From Ancylobacter defluvii (GTDB taxonomy: Bacteria; Pseudomonadota; Alphaproteobacteria; Rhizobiales; Xanthobacteraceae): a stretch of DNA of 64,000 nucleotides. The stretch covers positions 248,001 to 312,000 of the forward strand of contig NZ_JAHBGD010000024.1 of the NCBI RefSeq assembly GCF_018390605.1. Direction: 5' to 3'. The first letter of the stretch is position 1. Each line of letters begins with the position of its first letter. Shown piece by piece: positions 26,212 to 35,353 of this stretch. Made by a program: the position numbers and the translations under genes. The notes beneath the pieces were generated by a model. That model was not told the origin of the DNA, searched no databases, and saw nothing but the letters and a program-made list of their open reading frames with translations.

Positions 26212-27792
26212 TCAGGCGCGATACGCCTGGGTGAGGCTGTTGACCAGCTGGCGCGCCAGCCAGACGATGCGCTCGAACAGGATGGTCATCCGGAACAGCG
26301 CATCCTGCTGCGTCGGCGTGACGGCGTTCTGCGAGGACAGGCGCTGGCGCAGTGCCTCCATCACCTGGTCCCGGTGCCCGAGCAGGCTGAGCACCATTTC
26401 GGGATCCTCGGCACCGAGGCTTTCGCCATGCTCCGCCACCGCGCCGAGCAGCGCGTGCAGCGACTCGATCAGTCGCCGGGCGGTGGGCAGAGCCTGCGCC
26501 GGCCCGGCGACCTCGGCGAATTCGCCCAGCGCGTCGTGCAGCGCGCTGACATTGGCGGCGGCATCGTCGAGCAACAGCGCCACCGATATCTGCCGCCGGC
26601 TCATCTGGCCGTCCAGCAGCGCGGCCAGATAGGCCTTGACGCTGCCGGAGAGGGTGACGCCCGCCACCCGCAGCAGCGCCGGCGCGGGCGTCGTCGCATC
26701 CGGCTCCTCGCGCACCTTGTCGAGCATCATCGGCAACCGGTCGGCAAGCCGCGCCAGTTCGCGGACGGTCAGGTCGAGCGCGGCGGCGGGATCCGACAGC
26801 GATTCCCGCAGCAGGAAGGCCGGCTGCGCCAGCGTCTCGGCAGGACTGGCCGGCAGATAGCGCTCCAGCAAGCGGCGGGTCGTCGGCTGGGCGAGCGAGG
26901 CAATGAAAGCGCCGCCGATCTGCGCCAGCAGGAACAGCACCGCGATCTGCGCTCGCGGATCGCCATCGGCGGGCAGCCCGCCGGCGACGGCCTGAGGAAA
27001 GACCGCGGCGACGACGCAGACCGCCGCCAGCAGCAGCGAGCCGGCCCCCTTCTGCACCACCTGGATGGCGAAGATCTGCCGTCCCGCCATGGTCTCGCCG
27101 GGCACCATCACGGCATTGTTGATCATGCCGGCGGCATTGGCGCCGGCGACCAGCGGCAGCGCCGAGCTGAGGTCGAGCAACCCGCCGCCCACCGCGGCGA
27201 CGGCGATCGCCGCCGCGACCGAGGACGACTGCGCCGCCAGCGAGAAGCCGAAGCCGATCAGCGCCAGCAGCAGCGGATGCTGGAGCGCGACCTCCCACCA
27301 GGGATTGTGCATCAGGCTGTCGCGCACCGGCCCCACCGCCACCGCGACCAGATGCATGCCGAACAGCAGCAGCGCCGCGCCGAGCGCGGCTTCCACCACA
27401 TGACGCATGCGCTCGCCGCGCGCGAGCTTGAAATAGGTGATGAAGCCGGCGACGCCGATGACCACCCCCGCCGCCGTCGAGGTATCGATGGCGACGATGA
27501 GCGGCAGCAGGGCGGTGCCGACATTGGCCCAGTTCGGCGCCCCGAGCGCCGGGCCGGGCGGCAGCACGCCGCCGCGGATGAAGGAAACGATGATCCAGGA
27601 CACCGCGGTGGAGCTCTGGGTCACGATGCCGGCGAGGGTGCCGCTGACCGCACAGCTTATCGGCCCGCGCAGCGCGCGGGAGAAGGCGGCGCGTCCACGC
27701 CGGCCGACCAGCGGCACCAGATTGGCGGACAAAGCGCGCACGCCAATGAAAAACAGGCCAAGGCCGCTAAGCAGCAACGCCAGGGTCGCCAT
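26212..27792 (-). CDS. Na+/phosphate cotransporter-family protein with PhoU-like C-terminal region
   Basis: The 526-residue protein has two inverted membrane repeats, each with the QSS signature of NptA-type transporters: 'TQSSTAVSWII' and 'AQSSSVAAAI'. The C-terminal third (about 345-526) is soluble, helical and PhoU-like, as in the bacterial YjbB group. The start at 27792 gives a membrane-starting N-terminus 'MATLALLLSGLGLFFIG'; the longer in-frame version adds an unlikely Cys-rich leader. The substrate is presumed to be phosphate, but many bacterial members are untested. It lies head-on between the partner-switch genes and the two-component genes. Confidence 0.87.
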   Translation of the reverse strand: MATLALLLSGLGLFFIGVRALSANLVPLVGRRGRAAFSRALRGPISCAVSGTLAGIVTQSSTAVSWIIVSFIRGGVLPPGPALGAPNWANVGTALLPLIVAIDTSTAAGVVIGVAGFITYFKLARGERMRHVVEAALGAALLLFGMHLVAVAVGPVRDSLMHNPWWEVALQHPLLLALIGFGFSLAAQSSSVAAAIAVAAVGGGLLDLSSALPLVAGANAAGMINNAVMVPGETMAGRQIFAIQVVQKGAGSLLLAAVCVVAAVFPQAVAGGLPADGDPRAQIAVLFLLAQIGGAFIASLAQPTTRRLLERYLPASPAETLAQPAFLLRESLSDPAAALDLTVRELARLADRLPMMLDKVREEPDATTPAPALLRVAGVTLSGSVKAYLAALLDGQMSRRQISVALLLDDAAANVSALHDALGEFAEVAGPAQALPTARRLIESLHALLGAVAEHGESLGAEDPEMVLSLLGHRDQVMEALRQRLSSQNAVTPTQQDALFRMTILFERIVWLARQLVNSLTQAYRA

Positions 27793-27932
27793 GCGATCAA
27801 CGACCCCTAGGAAGCAAGAACGGCATTCAATCCCCTTGAAGGCATACGCACGAATGGTCCGGACAGGCTTTATGTAGCCCGGCCGCCGCCCCATGCAACA
27901 CCAGGGCCGGGGGGCCCGGCATGGGAGCCGCC

Positions 27933-28304
27933 TCAGCCTGCCTCGCCGAGCAGCGCCTTGATCTTACCCATCAGGCGCGGCAGTTCGACCGGCTTGGTGT
28001 CGAAATCGTCGCAGCCGGCCGCCATCGCCGCCGCGCGGTCCTGCTCCATCGCATGGGCGGTCAGCGCGATGACCGGAATGGCGGCGGTGTCGGGATTGGC
28101 CTTCACCCGCCGCGTCGCCTCCCAGCCGTCCAGCACCGGCAGGCTCATATCCATCAGGATGATGTCGGGCCGGCGCGAACTGGCAAGGTCGACGCCCTGT
28201 TGCCCGTCCACCGCCAGCAGCACCTCGAAGCCGTTGCGCAGCAAGCGCCGCGAGAGCATGTCGCGGTTCATCTCATTGTCCTCGACGAGGAGTATCGTCG
28301 GCAT
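27933..28304 (-). CDS. Single-domain response regulator (CheY/DivK-like)
   Basis: The 123-residue receiver domain has acidic pocket residues in 'LLVEDNEMNRD', phosphoacceptor D52 in 'IILMDMSLPVLDGWEA', the Thr/Ser position in 'PVIALTAH' and conserved K104 in 'FDTKPVEL'. There is no output domain, so it acts through protein contact or as a phosphotransfer intermediate. It starts 5 bases after the stop codon of the hybrid kinase gene, so it is co-translated with it and is the likely third receiver of that system. Confidence 0.92.
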   Translation of the reverse strand: MPTILLVEDNEMNRDMLSRRLLRNGFEVLLAVDGQQGVDLASSRRPDIILMDMSLPVLDGWEATRRVKANPDTAAIPVIALTAHAMEQDRAAAMAAGCDDFDTKPVELPRLMGKIKALLGEAG

Positions 28305-28309
28305 GGCTG

Positions 28310-30661
28310 TTACCCTCCCCGGCCGGTGGTGATCTTGCTGCGCCCGGCGATCGCCGCCAGCGCCGCCCCCAGCGTGCCGATCGGCTGGGCGCTCTTGTTG
28401 AGGATGAGCAGCGTGTTCTGCGCCAGATAGCTGCGCTCGTCCTCGGTGAGTTCCTTCGCCGTCAGCACCACGATCGGCAGGTCGGCATGGGCGGGGTTGG
28501 CGCGCGCTTCGCTGAGGAAGGTGAATCCGTCCATCACCGGCATCATCAGGTCGAGCAGCACCAGCGACGGAGCCGGGTGGACGTTGAGCCACGCCAGCGC
28601 CTCGCGCCCGTTGCCGGCTTCGGCGGCGTGCAGCCCGCCATCCTCGATGGCGGCGCGCACCATCGCCCGCACATCCGGGTCGTCATCGACCACCAGCACC
28701 TGGCCCGCGCCGTCGCCGGGAGTGAATTTGTGGATCAGCCCCAGCAGGCGCTGACGGTCGATCGGCTTGGTCATGTATTCGGAAGCGCCGAGCGCGTAGC
28801 CGAGGTTCCGGTCGTCGACGATGGTGAGCATGATGACCGGGATATGCGCCAGCTCCGGCTCGGACTTCATGATGCCCAGCACCGACCAGCCGTCGATCTT
28901 AGGCATCATCACGTCGAGCGTGACGATGTCCGGCGGGTCATGGCGCATGATGTCGAGCGCGTCGATGCCGTCATGGGCATGGCGCAGCACATAGCCTTCC
29001 TTGCCGAGGGTGGCGGCCAGAACCTCGTGGACGGCGGGATCGTCGTCGACCACCAGCACGGTGATCGCCCCGGCATCGGCCGGCGCCCCGGCATCGATCA
29101 GCGGCTTGGCCGGCTCGCCGGCGACCGCCGTCTCGGCCGGCAGCTCGATGAGGAAAGTCGAGCCCTCTCCCGGCACGCTGGTCACGAGGATGGTGCCGCC
29201 GAGCATGGCGACGAAATGCTTGGTGATGGTCAGCCCGAGCCCGGTGCCGCCGAAATTGCGGGTGGTGGAGGAATCCGCCTGGGTGAAGGCCTGGAACAGC
29301 CGCCCGATCTGCTCCTCGGTCATGCCGATGCCGGTGTCGCGCACCTCGAAGCGCACCGAGCCGACCCCTTCCTTGTTGTGCCGCCGCGTGACGGTGAGGC
29401 TCACCTGCCCGTCCTTGGTGAATTTGGCGGCATTCGACAGCAGGTTGATGAGGCTCTGCTTGAGCTTGGTGACGTCGGTGCGCAGCGAGCCGAGATCGAG
29501 CGGGCAGTCGATGACGAGGCGGTTGCCGTTCTTCTCCATCATCGGGCCGACGATGGTGCGCACCTCGTCCACCGTGCGGTTGAGGAACACCTGCTCCAGA
29601 TAGACGTCCATGCGGCCGGCCTCGATCTTGGACAGGTCGAGGATGTCGTTGATGAGGCCGAGCAGGTGCTTGCCGGCCGCCTGGATCTTGTCGAGGTCGG
29701 CCACCATAGCGGTGTTGCCCTCGTCGGCGGCGTCCTCGCTGAGGATCTCGCTATAGCCGATGATGGCGTTGAGCGGCGTGCGCAGCTCATGGCTCATATT
29801 GGCGAGGAAGGCGGACTTCACCTGGCTCGCCGATTCCGCCGCCTCCTTGGCCTCGCGCAGCTGCTGCTCCATCTGCACCCGGTCGGAGATGTCGACGAAG
29901 GTGGCGATGATGCCCGGCGCGCCGCGGAAATCGAGATCGCTGTGCGCCACCATGGTCCAGATCGGCTCGTCGTCCGGGCCCGGCAGAATGAATTCGCGGC
30001 GCTCGGAGGAAGGGCCGGACAGCACGTCCCACAGCTCCCGGCCCTTGTCCGGATCGTCGAACATCGCCTCGACAGGCCGGCCGGCGAGCGCGCTCGCGTC
30101 ACGGCCGATCAGCCGGCTGATGCCGCCGTTCAGGTGCAGCAAGATATGGCTGGCGCGGTCGATGATGATGAGGCCGACCGGTGCGGCGGCGTCGATCGCC
30201 CGCAACTGTTCCTCGTCCTCGCGCAGCTTCATCTCGGCCAGCTTGCGTTCGGTGATGTCGGTATAGATGGCGATGAAGCCGCCGCCCGGCACCGGATCGC
30301 GGCGCACCTCCAGCACGGTGCCGTCGGGGCGGGTGCGTTCGAAGCGATGGGAATGGTCGAGCTGGGCCAAGCGCTTGGCCAGCACCTTATCGATATCGAC
30401 GTTCTCGCCGAACTCGCCGCGGCCGCCGAGGTAGCGGATATAATCTTGGAAGGTGTGGGCCGAGGTGAAGAATTCCTCCGGCATGCCGAGATATTCGCGG
30501 AACAGCCGGTTCCAGGTGACGAGGCGGTAATCGGCATCGTACATGGCGACGCCCTGTGCCATGTTCTCCAGCGTCGCCCGCAGCAGCGTCGCCTCCCGCC
30601 CCAGCCCGCCGGCGTCGAAGGGACAGACCTCGCCTTCCCGCTGTTCCGCGTCGTTGCCCAT
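28310..30661 (-). CDS. Hybrid sensor histidine kinase: two PAS, HisKA, HATPase, two receiver domains
   Basis: The 783-residue protein has no membrane segments. An N-terminal PAS domain (about 25-140, 'NMAQGVAMYDADYRLVTWN') is followed by a second PAS (about 150-275). The HisKA dimerisation helix carries H291 in 'NMSHELRTPLNAIIGYS', and the HATPase domain (about 395-520) has 'LLSNAAKFT' and 'FGGTGLGLTITKHF'. The first receiver (about 548-660) has phosphoacceptor D583 in 'TLDVMMPKIDGW'; a second receiver (about 665-780) has 'VLLDLMMPVMDGF'. It is a cytoplasmic phosphorelay kinase that probably passes phosphate to the response regulator encoded 5 bases downstream, and perhaps to the receiver-phosphatase encoded just upstream. 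Confidence 0.93.
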   Translation of the reverse strand: MGNDAEQREGEVCPFDAGGLGREATLLRATLENMAQGVAMYDADYRLVTWNRLFREYLGMPEEFFTSAHTFQDYIRYLGGRGEFGENVDIDKVLAKRLAQLDHSHRFERTRPDGTVLEVRRDPVPGGGFIAIYTDITERKLAEMKLREDEEQLRAIDAAAPVGLIIIDRASHILLHLNGGISRLIGRDASALAGRPVEAMFDDPDKGRELWDVLSGPSSERREFILPGPDDEPIWTMVAHSDLDFRGAPGIIATFVDISDRVQMEQQLREAKEAAESASQVKSAFLANMSHELRTPLNAIIGYSEILSEDAADEGNTAMVADLDKIQAAGKHLLGLINDILDLSKIEAGRMDVYLEQVFLNRTVDEVRTIVGPMMEKNGNRLVIDCPLDLGSLRTDVTKLKQSLINLLSNAAKFTKDGQVSLTVTRRHNKEGVGSVRFEVRDTGIGMTEEQIGRLFQAFTQADSSTTRNFGGTGLGLTITKHFVAMLGGTILVTSVPGEGSTFLIELPAETAVAGEPAKPLIDAGAPADAGAITVLVVDDDPAVHEVLAATLGKEGYVLRHAHDGIDALDIMRHDPPDIVTLDVMMPKIDGWSVLGIMKSEPELAHIPVIMLTIVDDRNLGYALGASEYMTKPIDRQRLLGLIHKFTPGDGAGQVLVVDDDPDVRAMVRAAIEDGGLHAAEAGNGREALAWLNVHPAPSLVLLDLMMPVMDGFTFLSEARANPAHADLPIVVLTAKELTEDERSYLAQNTLLILNKSAQPIGTLGAALAAIAGRSKITTGRGG

Positions 30662-30719
30662 TTGCCCGTTCCCCCAAGCTTGCGTGCCGGCCAGCAGTAA
30701 GGCCCGCCGGCGATTCCGG

Positions 30720-31892
30720 CTAGATCACGTCGAAGGTCAAGAGGATCGCTGCCATGTCGTCCGAGGGCGGTTCCCCGGCCTCGAAGGCGCGCACCGCGTC
30801 GACCAGCACGGGCAGGGCCGGCCCCTCCCCCGACGGCGCGGCGGCGAGCAGGTCGCCGATCCGCGCCTCGCCATAAAGCGTGCCGGCCGGATCCTGCGCC
30901 TCGGTGAAACCGTCGGTCACGATGAGGAGGCGGTCGCCCGGCGCCAATTCGCCACGGTCGGCGCGATAGGCGAAGCCCTCGACGATGCCCAGCGCCGGCC
31001 CGCTGCCGCCGCCAAGGCGCGCGACCCCGACGCCCCGACGCGCGAGATAGGGCGGCACGTGGCCGGCGCGCACATAGGCGAACGCGCCGGTCGCAAGGTC
31101 GACGCTGACCAGCGCGAAGGTGACGAACATGCAGCCGGCATTGCCGCGCGCCAGCGCCTCATTGACCAGCCCGACCGCCCGCGCCGGATCGGCGAACAGT
31201 TCCGGCGCGTCCGGCCGTGCCGCCAGCGCCCGAAACAGCGCATGGGTGCGCGCCATCATCAGCGCCGCGCCGGCGCCCTTGTCGGAGACGTCGCCGAGCG
31301 CCAGCACGACGTGGCCGTCGCCGATGAAGAAATAGTCGACGAGATCGCCGCCCACTTCCTTGGCCGGCTCCAGCAATGCCTCGATGGCGATGCGCCGGCC
31401 CGCCGCCTCGCCGGCGAAGGGCGGCGGCACCAGATCGAGCTGGAGGGTGCGCGCCTCGTTGAGTTCGGCCTGCTTGCGCTTCAGCTCGTCGCGGGTGCGG
31501 TCGCGCAGCGCCTTCTTCTCCAGCGTGGCGAGCACGCGGGCGCGCAGCAGAGTCGGATTGAACGGCTTGAAGATGAAATCGTCGGCGCCGAGCTCGATGC
31601 AGCGCACCACCGGGTCGAGCTCGTTGAGCGCGGAAACCACGATCACCGGCACCTCGTGAAGCCGCCCCTGGCGCTTCAGCGCCTCCAGCACCCCGAAGCC
31701 GTCGAGCTCCGGCATCATGATGTCGAGCAGCACGAGGTCGTAGGGCGTCTTGGCGATGGCGGCCAGCGCCTCGTTGCCGTTGGTCGCCTCGTCGATCCGA
31801 TTGAGGCCGAGCCGGCGCAGGCGGCGGGCCAGCAGGTCGCGATTCTCGGCAACATCGTCGACCACCAGAATGGCCGCATTCTGGTCCACCAT
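30720..31892 (-). CDS. Response regulator with PP2C-type phosphatase output (SpoIIE/RsbU-like)
   Basis: The 390-residue protein has an N-terminal receiver (about 5-120, 'LVVDDVAENRD', 'VLLDIMMPELDGF', 'FKPFNP'), a short coiled linker and a C-terminal SpoIIE/PP2C phosphatase (about 180-388). Metal-binding motifs are complete: 'EVGGDLVDYF', 'LGDVSDKGAGAALMMA', 'IVTDGFTEA' and 'PSDDMAAILL'. Such proteins dephosphorylate RsbV-type STAS proteins when their receiver is phosphorylated. This links the histidine kinase encoded just downstream with the STAS/kinase pair 5 kb away. An alternative ATG 18 bases upstream (31910) is possible. Confidence 0.92.
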   Translation of the reverse strand: MVDQNAAILVVDDVAENRDLLARRLRRLGLNRIDEATNGNEALAAIAKTPYDLVLLDIMMPELDGFGVLEALKRQGRLHEVPVIVVSALNELDPVVRCIELGADDFIFKPFNPTLLRARVLATLEKKALRDRTRDELKRKQAELNEARTLQLDLVPPPFAGEAAGRRIAIEALLEPAKEVGGDLVDYFFIGDGHVVLALGDVSDKGAGAALMMARTHALFRALAARPDAPELFADPARAVGLVNEALARGNAGCMFVTFALVSVDLATGAFAYVRAGHVPPYLARRGVGVARLGGGSGPALGIVEGFAYRADRGELAPGDRLLIVTDGFTEAQDPAGTLYGEARIGDLLAAAPSGEGPALPVLVDAVRAFEAGEPPSDDMAAILLTFDVI

Positions 31893-32043
31893 GCCGTGAC
31901 ACCACCACATTGCGCCTGATTGGGAAGGCGCCCTGCGGCGCCGGGCGGGACTATCTGCGCAATCGTCCCGCTTCGCAACGCCTTGGACGCTCCGGAACCG
32001 AGCCGCCCGCTCCCGCATTCACAGGCAAGAAGCGGAGAGCTCC

Positions 32044-32232
32044 ATGCTGACGATCATCGTGCTGATCCTGATACTCGTGCTGCTGGGCGGCGGCTATGCC
32101 GGCCACCGGGCCTACGGCCTGCGCGGCCTCATCGGCGTGCTGGTCATCGTGCTGCTGGTGCTGGCCGTGCTCGGCTTCATCAGCGACGAGATCGCCGTCG
32201 GCCCGGGCGTCGCCCCGATCATGCGGGAATAG
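32044..32232 (+). CDS. Small inner-membrane protein with two predicted helices
   Basis: The 62-residue product is almost all hydrophobic: helix 1 about 3-17, a short polar turn 'YAGHRAYGLRG', helix 2 about 29-46, then a short tail. It resembles the small DUF3309-type membrane proteins of alphaproteobacteria, but I am not sure of the family. A ribosome-site-like 'GCGGAGAG' precedes the ATG. It lies alone between the phosphatase gene (divergent) and a convergent SDR gene. Confidence 0.6.
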   Translation: MLTIIVLILILVLLGGGYAGHRAYGLRGLIGVLVIVLLVLAVLGFISDEIAVGPGVAPIMRE

Positions 32233-32283
32233 CCGGCTCGGCAACGACGCCCCCGCGGCGAGGAGCCCGCTTCCGCATGCCGC

Positions 32284-33039
32284 TCAGATGCCCTGGCCGC
32301 CGGAGACCTCGATCCGCTGGGCGTTGATCCAGCGATTGTCCTCGGCGAGCAGGCTGGCGATCATCGGCCCGATATCGTCCGGCACGCCGACCCGCCCCAG
32401 GGCGGTGATGCCGGCGAAGTAGTCGTTGAACGCCGGCGTGTCGCGGACGGCACCGCCGAAGAAATCGGTCTCGATCGCGCCCGGCGCCACGGTGTTGACG
32501 GCAATGCCGCGGCTGCCCAGTTCCTTCGCCAGATAGACGCCGAGCACCTCGACCGCGCCCTTCACCGCCGCATAGGCGGACCAGCCGGGAGCGGCGACGC
32601 GGGTGAGCCCGGAGGACAGGTTCACGATGCGGCCGCCATCGGCGATCAACGGCAGCAGCGCCTGGGTGAGGAAGAACACCCCCTTGAAGTGCACGTCCAC
32701 CAGCCGGTCGAACTGCTCCTCGGTGGTGTCGCCGATCAGGGCATGTTCGCCATGGCCGGCATTGTTGACCAGGTGATCGAAGTCGTCGCGCTGCCAGGTC
32801 TCCTGCAACGCCGCGCGCAGATGCTCGACAAACGCGGGAAACGTCGCGACGCTGCCGGTGTCGAGCCGGAGCGCTACCGCCTTGCGGCCCATCGCCTCGA
32901 TCTCGGCCACCACGGCCTGCGCGTCCTCCTCCCGGCTGCGATAGGTGAGGATCACATCGCCGCCCCTGCGGGCGATATGGAGGGCGGCATTGCGCCCGAG
33001 GCCGCGGCTTCCGCCGGTCACGATCGCGATTTTCGTCAT
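32284..33039 (-). CDS. Short-chain dehydrogenase/reductase (SDR)
   Basis: The 251-residue protein is a classical SDR: cofactor loop 'TGGSRGLGRN' near residue 8, 'NNAGHGEH', and catalytic Ser with 'YAAVK' in the segment 'LSSGLTRVAAPGWSAYAAVK'. The basic residues after the second strand ('TYRSREED') favour NADP(H). It is divergent from an AraC regulator gene (start 33184) with a 144-base spacer, a typical arrangement in which the regulator controls the reductase. The substrate is unknown; close relatives are annotated only as oxidoreductases. Confidence 0.9.
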   Translation of the reverse strand: MTKIAIVTGGSRGLGRNAALHIARRGGDVILTYRSREEDAQAVVAEIEAMGRKAVALRLDTGSVATFPAFVEHLRAALQETWQRDDFDHLVNNAGHGEHALIGDTTEEQFDRLVDVHFKGVFFLTQALLPLIADGGRIVNLSSGLTRVAAPGWSAYAAVKGAVEVLGVYLAKELGSRGIAVNTVAPGAIETDFFGGAVRDTPAFNDYFAGITALGRVGVPDDIGPMIASLLAEDNRWINAQRIEVSGGQGI

Positions 33040-33183
33040 GGGAACAGCTCCTGTGTCGTCGGGTGTTGAGACCACCCGATAGTCGGAGCGACACGCCGGC
33101 GCTTGTTGCCGAAAGCTCGACGTGTCTTGCCTATTCCTACGAGACCGCTTCGCGCGACGCCCCGGATCGGCTAGGATGGCCTC

Positions 33184-34077
33184 ATGATCGACACCTTGCT
33201 CGCTGCCGTTCGCCGCTACACGCAGCTGCACGCCGATGCCGCCGGGGTGGCGCGCACGCCCATTCCCGGCCTCACCACCCTCCGCGCCATCGCGCCGAGC
33301 GGGCTCGATTATGCCATCGCCCGGCCGCTGGTCGCGCTGGTGGTGCAGGGAACCAAACAGGTCGCCATGGCCGGCCAGGCCTTCACCTTCAGCGCCGGCG
33401 ACTCGCTGCTCATCACCGCGGATGTGCCGACGGCAAGCCGGATCCTGCGCGCCAGCGTCGGCGAGCCCTATCTCTCGCTGGTGCTGGATCTGGATCCGGC
33501 GGTGATCGCCGAGCTGGCCGTGGAGATGAAGGCGGCGCCGCTCGCCGATGCGGCGCCGGTGCAGGTCGAGCCCACCGATGTCGACGTCGCCGATGCGGCG
33601 CTGCGGCTGATGCGCCTCGTCGAGCGCCCGGCCTCGGTGCCGGTGTTGCAGGCGCAGCTCGTGCGGGAGATGCATTACTGGCTGCTGGCCGGCCGGCATG
33701 GCGCCGCCATCCGCCGCCTCGGCTATCCGGACGGCCATGTCCAGCGGGTGGCGCGCGCGGTTGCGGTGCTGCGCGCCGAGTTCGCCCGGCCGCTGACGGT
33801 GGCACGCCTCGCCGCCGCAGCCGGGATGAGCCCGTCCTCGTTCCACCAGCATTTTCGCGCCGTGACCTCGCTGTCGCCGCTGCAGTTCCAGAAGCAACTG
33901 CGGCTGATCGAGGCGCGCCGGCTGATGCTGTCGCTGGGGCTCAATCCGAGCCAGGCCGCCTTCTCGGTCGGCTATGAGAGCGTGCCGCAATTCACCCGGG
34001 AATATGGCCGCATGTTCGGCGCGCCGCCGGTACGGGATGTGAAGCGCGCCCGGCACGGGGTGGAAGCGGCGGCCTAG
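33184..34077 (+). CDS. AraC-family transcriptional regulator
   Basis: The 297-residue protein has an N-terminal cupin-type domain of the 'AraC_N' subgroup (about 15-165, 'RPLVALVVQGTKQVAMAGQAFTFSAGDSLLI') and a C-terminal double helix-turn-helix (about 190-290, 'LTVARLAAAAGMSPSSFHQHFRAVTSLSPLQFQKQLRL'). It is divergent from the SDR gene and probably regulates it. Its TAG stop codon lies inside the left end of repeat B1, so the last residues may have been set by insertion of that element. Confidence 0.92.
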   Translation: MIDTLLAAVRRYTQLHADAAGVARTPIPGLTTLRAIAPSGLDYAIARPLVALVVQGTKQVAMAGQAFTFSAGDSLLITADVPTASRILRASVGEPYLSLVLDLDPAVIAELAVEMKAAPLADAAPVQVEPTDVDVADAALRLMRLVERPASVPVLQAQLVREMHYWLLAGRHGAAIRRLGYPDGHVQRVARAVAVLRAEFARPLTVARLAAAAGMSPSSFHQHFRAVTSLSPLQFQKQLRLIEARRLMLSLGLNPSQAAFSVGYESVPQFTREYGRMFGAPPVRDVKRARHGVEAAA

Positions 34078-34176
34078 AGCAATTCTCGCAAAAGTGCGCA
34101 GCGGTTTTGCGCGAATTGCGTGGAAACAAAAAGCGAGAGCAATTCCCGTGAACCGGATTTCGCCGGAATTGCTCTG
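34074..34176. repeat. Palindromic repeat element, copy B1
   Basis: An approximately 103-base element that begins CTAGAGCAATTC and ends GGAATTGCTCT, with internal inverted repeats around 'GCGCAGCGGTTTTGCG'. It is nearly the reverse complement of 55789-55896. It overlaps the stop codon of the AraC gene and reaches to within a few bases of the SDR stop codon on the other strand. Confidence 0.85.
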
Positions 34177-34181
34177 GCCGG

Positions 34182-34916
34182 TCAGCGCGCCGTCCAGCCG
34201 CCGTCGACCCTCAGGCTGTCGCCGGTGACGAAGCGCGCACCGGGCGAGACGAGGAACAGGATCGATTGCGCGATGTCTTCCGGTGCCGGCAGCTCGTTCA
34301 GCGGCACCATGTCGTAGACGAACTGCCGGAACGCGGGGTCCTCGAACATGCCCTGCGTCATCGGCGTCACCACGAAGGTCGGGGCGATGGCGACGACGCG
34401 AATGCCGCGCGGCGCCAGCTCCACCGCCATCGCCTTGGTCAGCCCCTCCACCGCGTGCTTGGTCATGCAGTAGACGGTGCGCTTGGGCGAGCCGACATGC
34501 CCCATCTGCGACGACATGTTGACGATGACCCCGCCCCTGCCCATGGCGCGCGCCGCGGCGCGGGCGACCCGGTAGACCGAGCGGATATTGAGGTCGATCA
34601 TCCAGTCGAGCGTCTCGTCGTCGACATCGACCATCATCTTCGGCCGGTTGCCGCCGGCATTGTTGACGAGAATGTCGAGCTCGCCCATCGCCTCGATGCG
34701 CGCCAGGAAATCCTCGTCGCGCACATCCGCCACGCAGGGCTCGATTCGCCCCTCGCCTTCGCGGGCGAGGTCGTCGAGGTCGGCACGGGTGCGGGCCACC
34801 GCGACCACCTGCGCGCCCGCCTGCGCCAGTGCCAATGCGGTCGCCCGGCCGATGCCACGGCCCGCTCCCGTCACCACCGCCGTCTTTCCATCGAGCATCG
34901 GCAGCATCGGGCTCAC
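34182..34916 (-). CDS. Short-chain dehydrogenase (FabG-like SDR)
   Basis: The 244-residue classical SDR has the cofactor loop 'TGAGRGIGRA' at about 16-25, 'NNAGGNRP', catalytic Ser in 'MSSQMGHVG' and the 'YCMTK' active-site motif. Its C-terminal 'GDSLRVDGGW' is typical of FabG-like enzymes. It is the last gene of a leftward unit; its ATG overlaps the stop of the HbpS/GlcG-like gene (ATGA). Within this catabolic unit it probably oxidises a hydroxyl group of an intermediate; the substrate is not predictable. Confidence 0.9.
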   Translation of the reverse strand: MSPMLPMLDGKTAVVTGAGRGIGRATALALAQAGAQVVAVARTRADLDDLAREGEGRIEPCVADVRDEDFLARIEAMGELDILVNNAGGNRPKMMVDVDDETLDWMIDLNIRSVYRVARAAARAMGRGGVIVNMSSQMGHVGSPKRTVYCMTKHAVEGLTKAMAVELAPRGIRVVAIAPTFVVTPMTQGMFEDPAFRQFVYDMVPLNELPAPEDIAQSILFLVSPGARFVTGDSLRVDGGWTAR

Positions 34917-35350
34917 CGCTCCTCGATATCGGCAGCGAGGCCGGCCGCCTCGATGCCGGCGACGGCGCAGGCCTCGTCGACATCGGAGGTGTCGCCGCTG
35001 ATCCCCACCGCGCCGATGATGCGGTTGCCGCCGTCGCGGATGAGCACGCCGCCCGGCACCGGCACCATGCGCCCCTCGGTGACGGCGGCGAGCGCGGTGA
35101 AGAAGGTGCCCATCTTCGCCGCCCGCGCGGCGAGGCCACGGGACGAGATGCCCATGCCCAGCGCGCCCCAGGCCTTGCCATGGGCGATGTCGAAGCGGGC
35201 AATGCCGCTGCCATCCTCGCGCCGGGCCAGCTTCACATGGCCGCCGGCATCGAGCACCACCACGGTGAGCGGCTGGCTATTGCCTGCCCGCGCCCGCTCC
35301 AGCGCGACGCGGCCGATGATGTCGGCCTGTTCGAGGCTGAGGTCCGCCAC
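34913..35350 (-). CDS. HbpS/GlcG-like protein (haem-binding-fold family)
   Basis: The 145-residue protein belongs to the GlcG/HbpS/PduO C-terminal-like family, with 'PLTVVVLDAGGHVKLARREDGSG', 'GKAWGALGMG', 'VPGGVLIRD' and 'GAVGISGDTSDVDEACAVAGI'. Members appear in catabolic operons (glycolate, propanediol, aromatic) and bind haem or small ligands; the biochemical role is usually unclear. There is no signal peptide, so it is cytoplasmic. It overlaps the downstream SDR gene by 4 bases and lies 3 bases after the dehydrogenase gene at 35354-36253, so all are co-expressed. Confidence 0.85.
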   Translation of the reverse strand: MADLSLEQADIIGRVALERARAGNSQPLTVVVLDAGGHVKLARREDGSGIARFDIAHGKAWGALGMGISSRGLAARAAKMGTFFTALAAVTEGRMVPVPGGVLIRDGGNRIIGAVGISGDTSDVDEACAVAGIEAAGLAADIEER

Positions 35351-35353
35351 GGC

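Noticed and set aside
28487-30700. 737-codon open frame on the plus strand
   Set aside because: Shadow of the hybrid histidine kinase gene; the translation shows no domain, whereas the minus strand shows complete kinase motifs.
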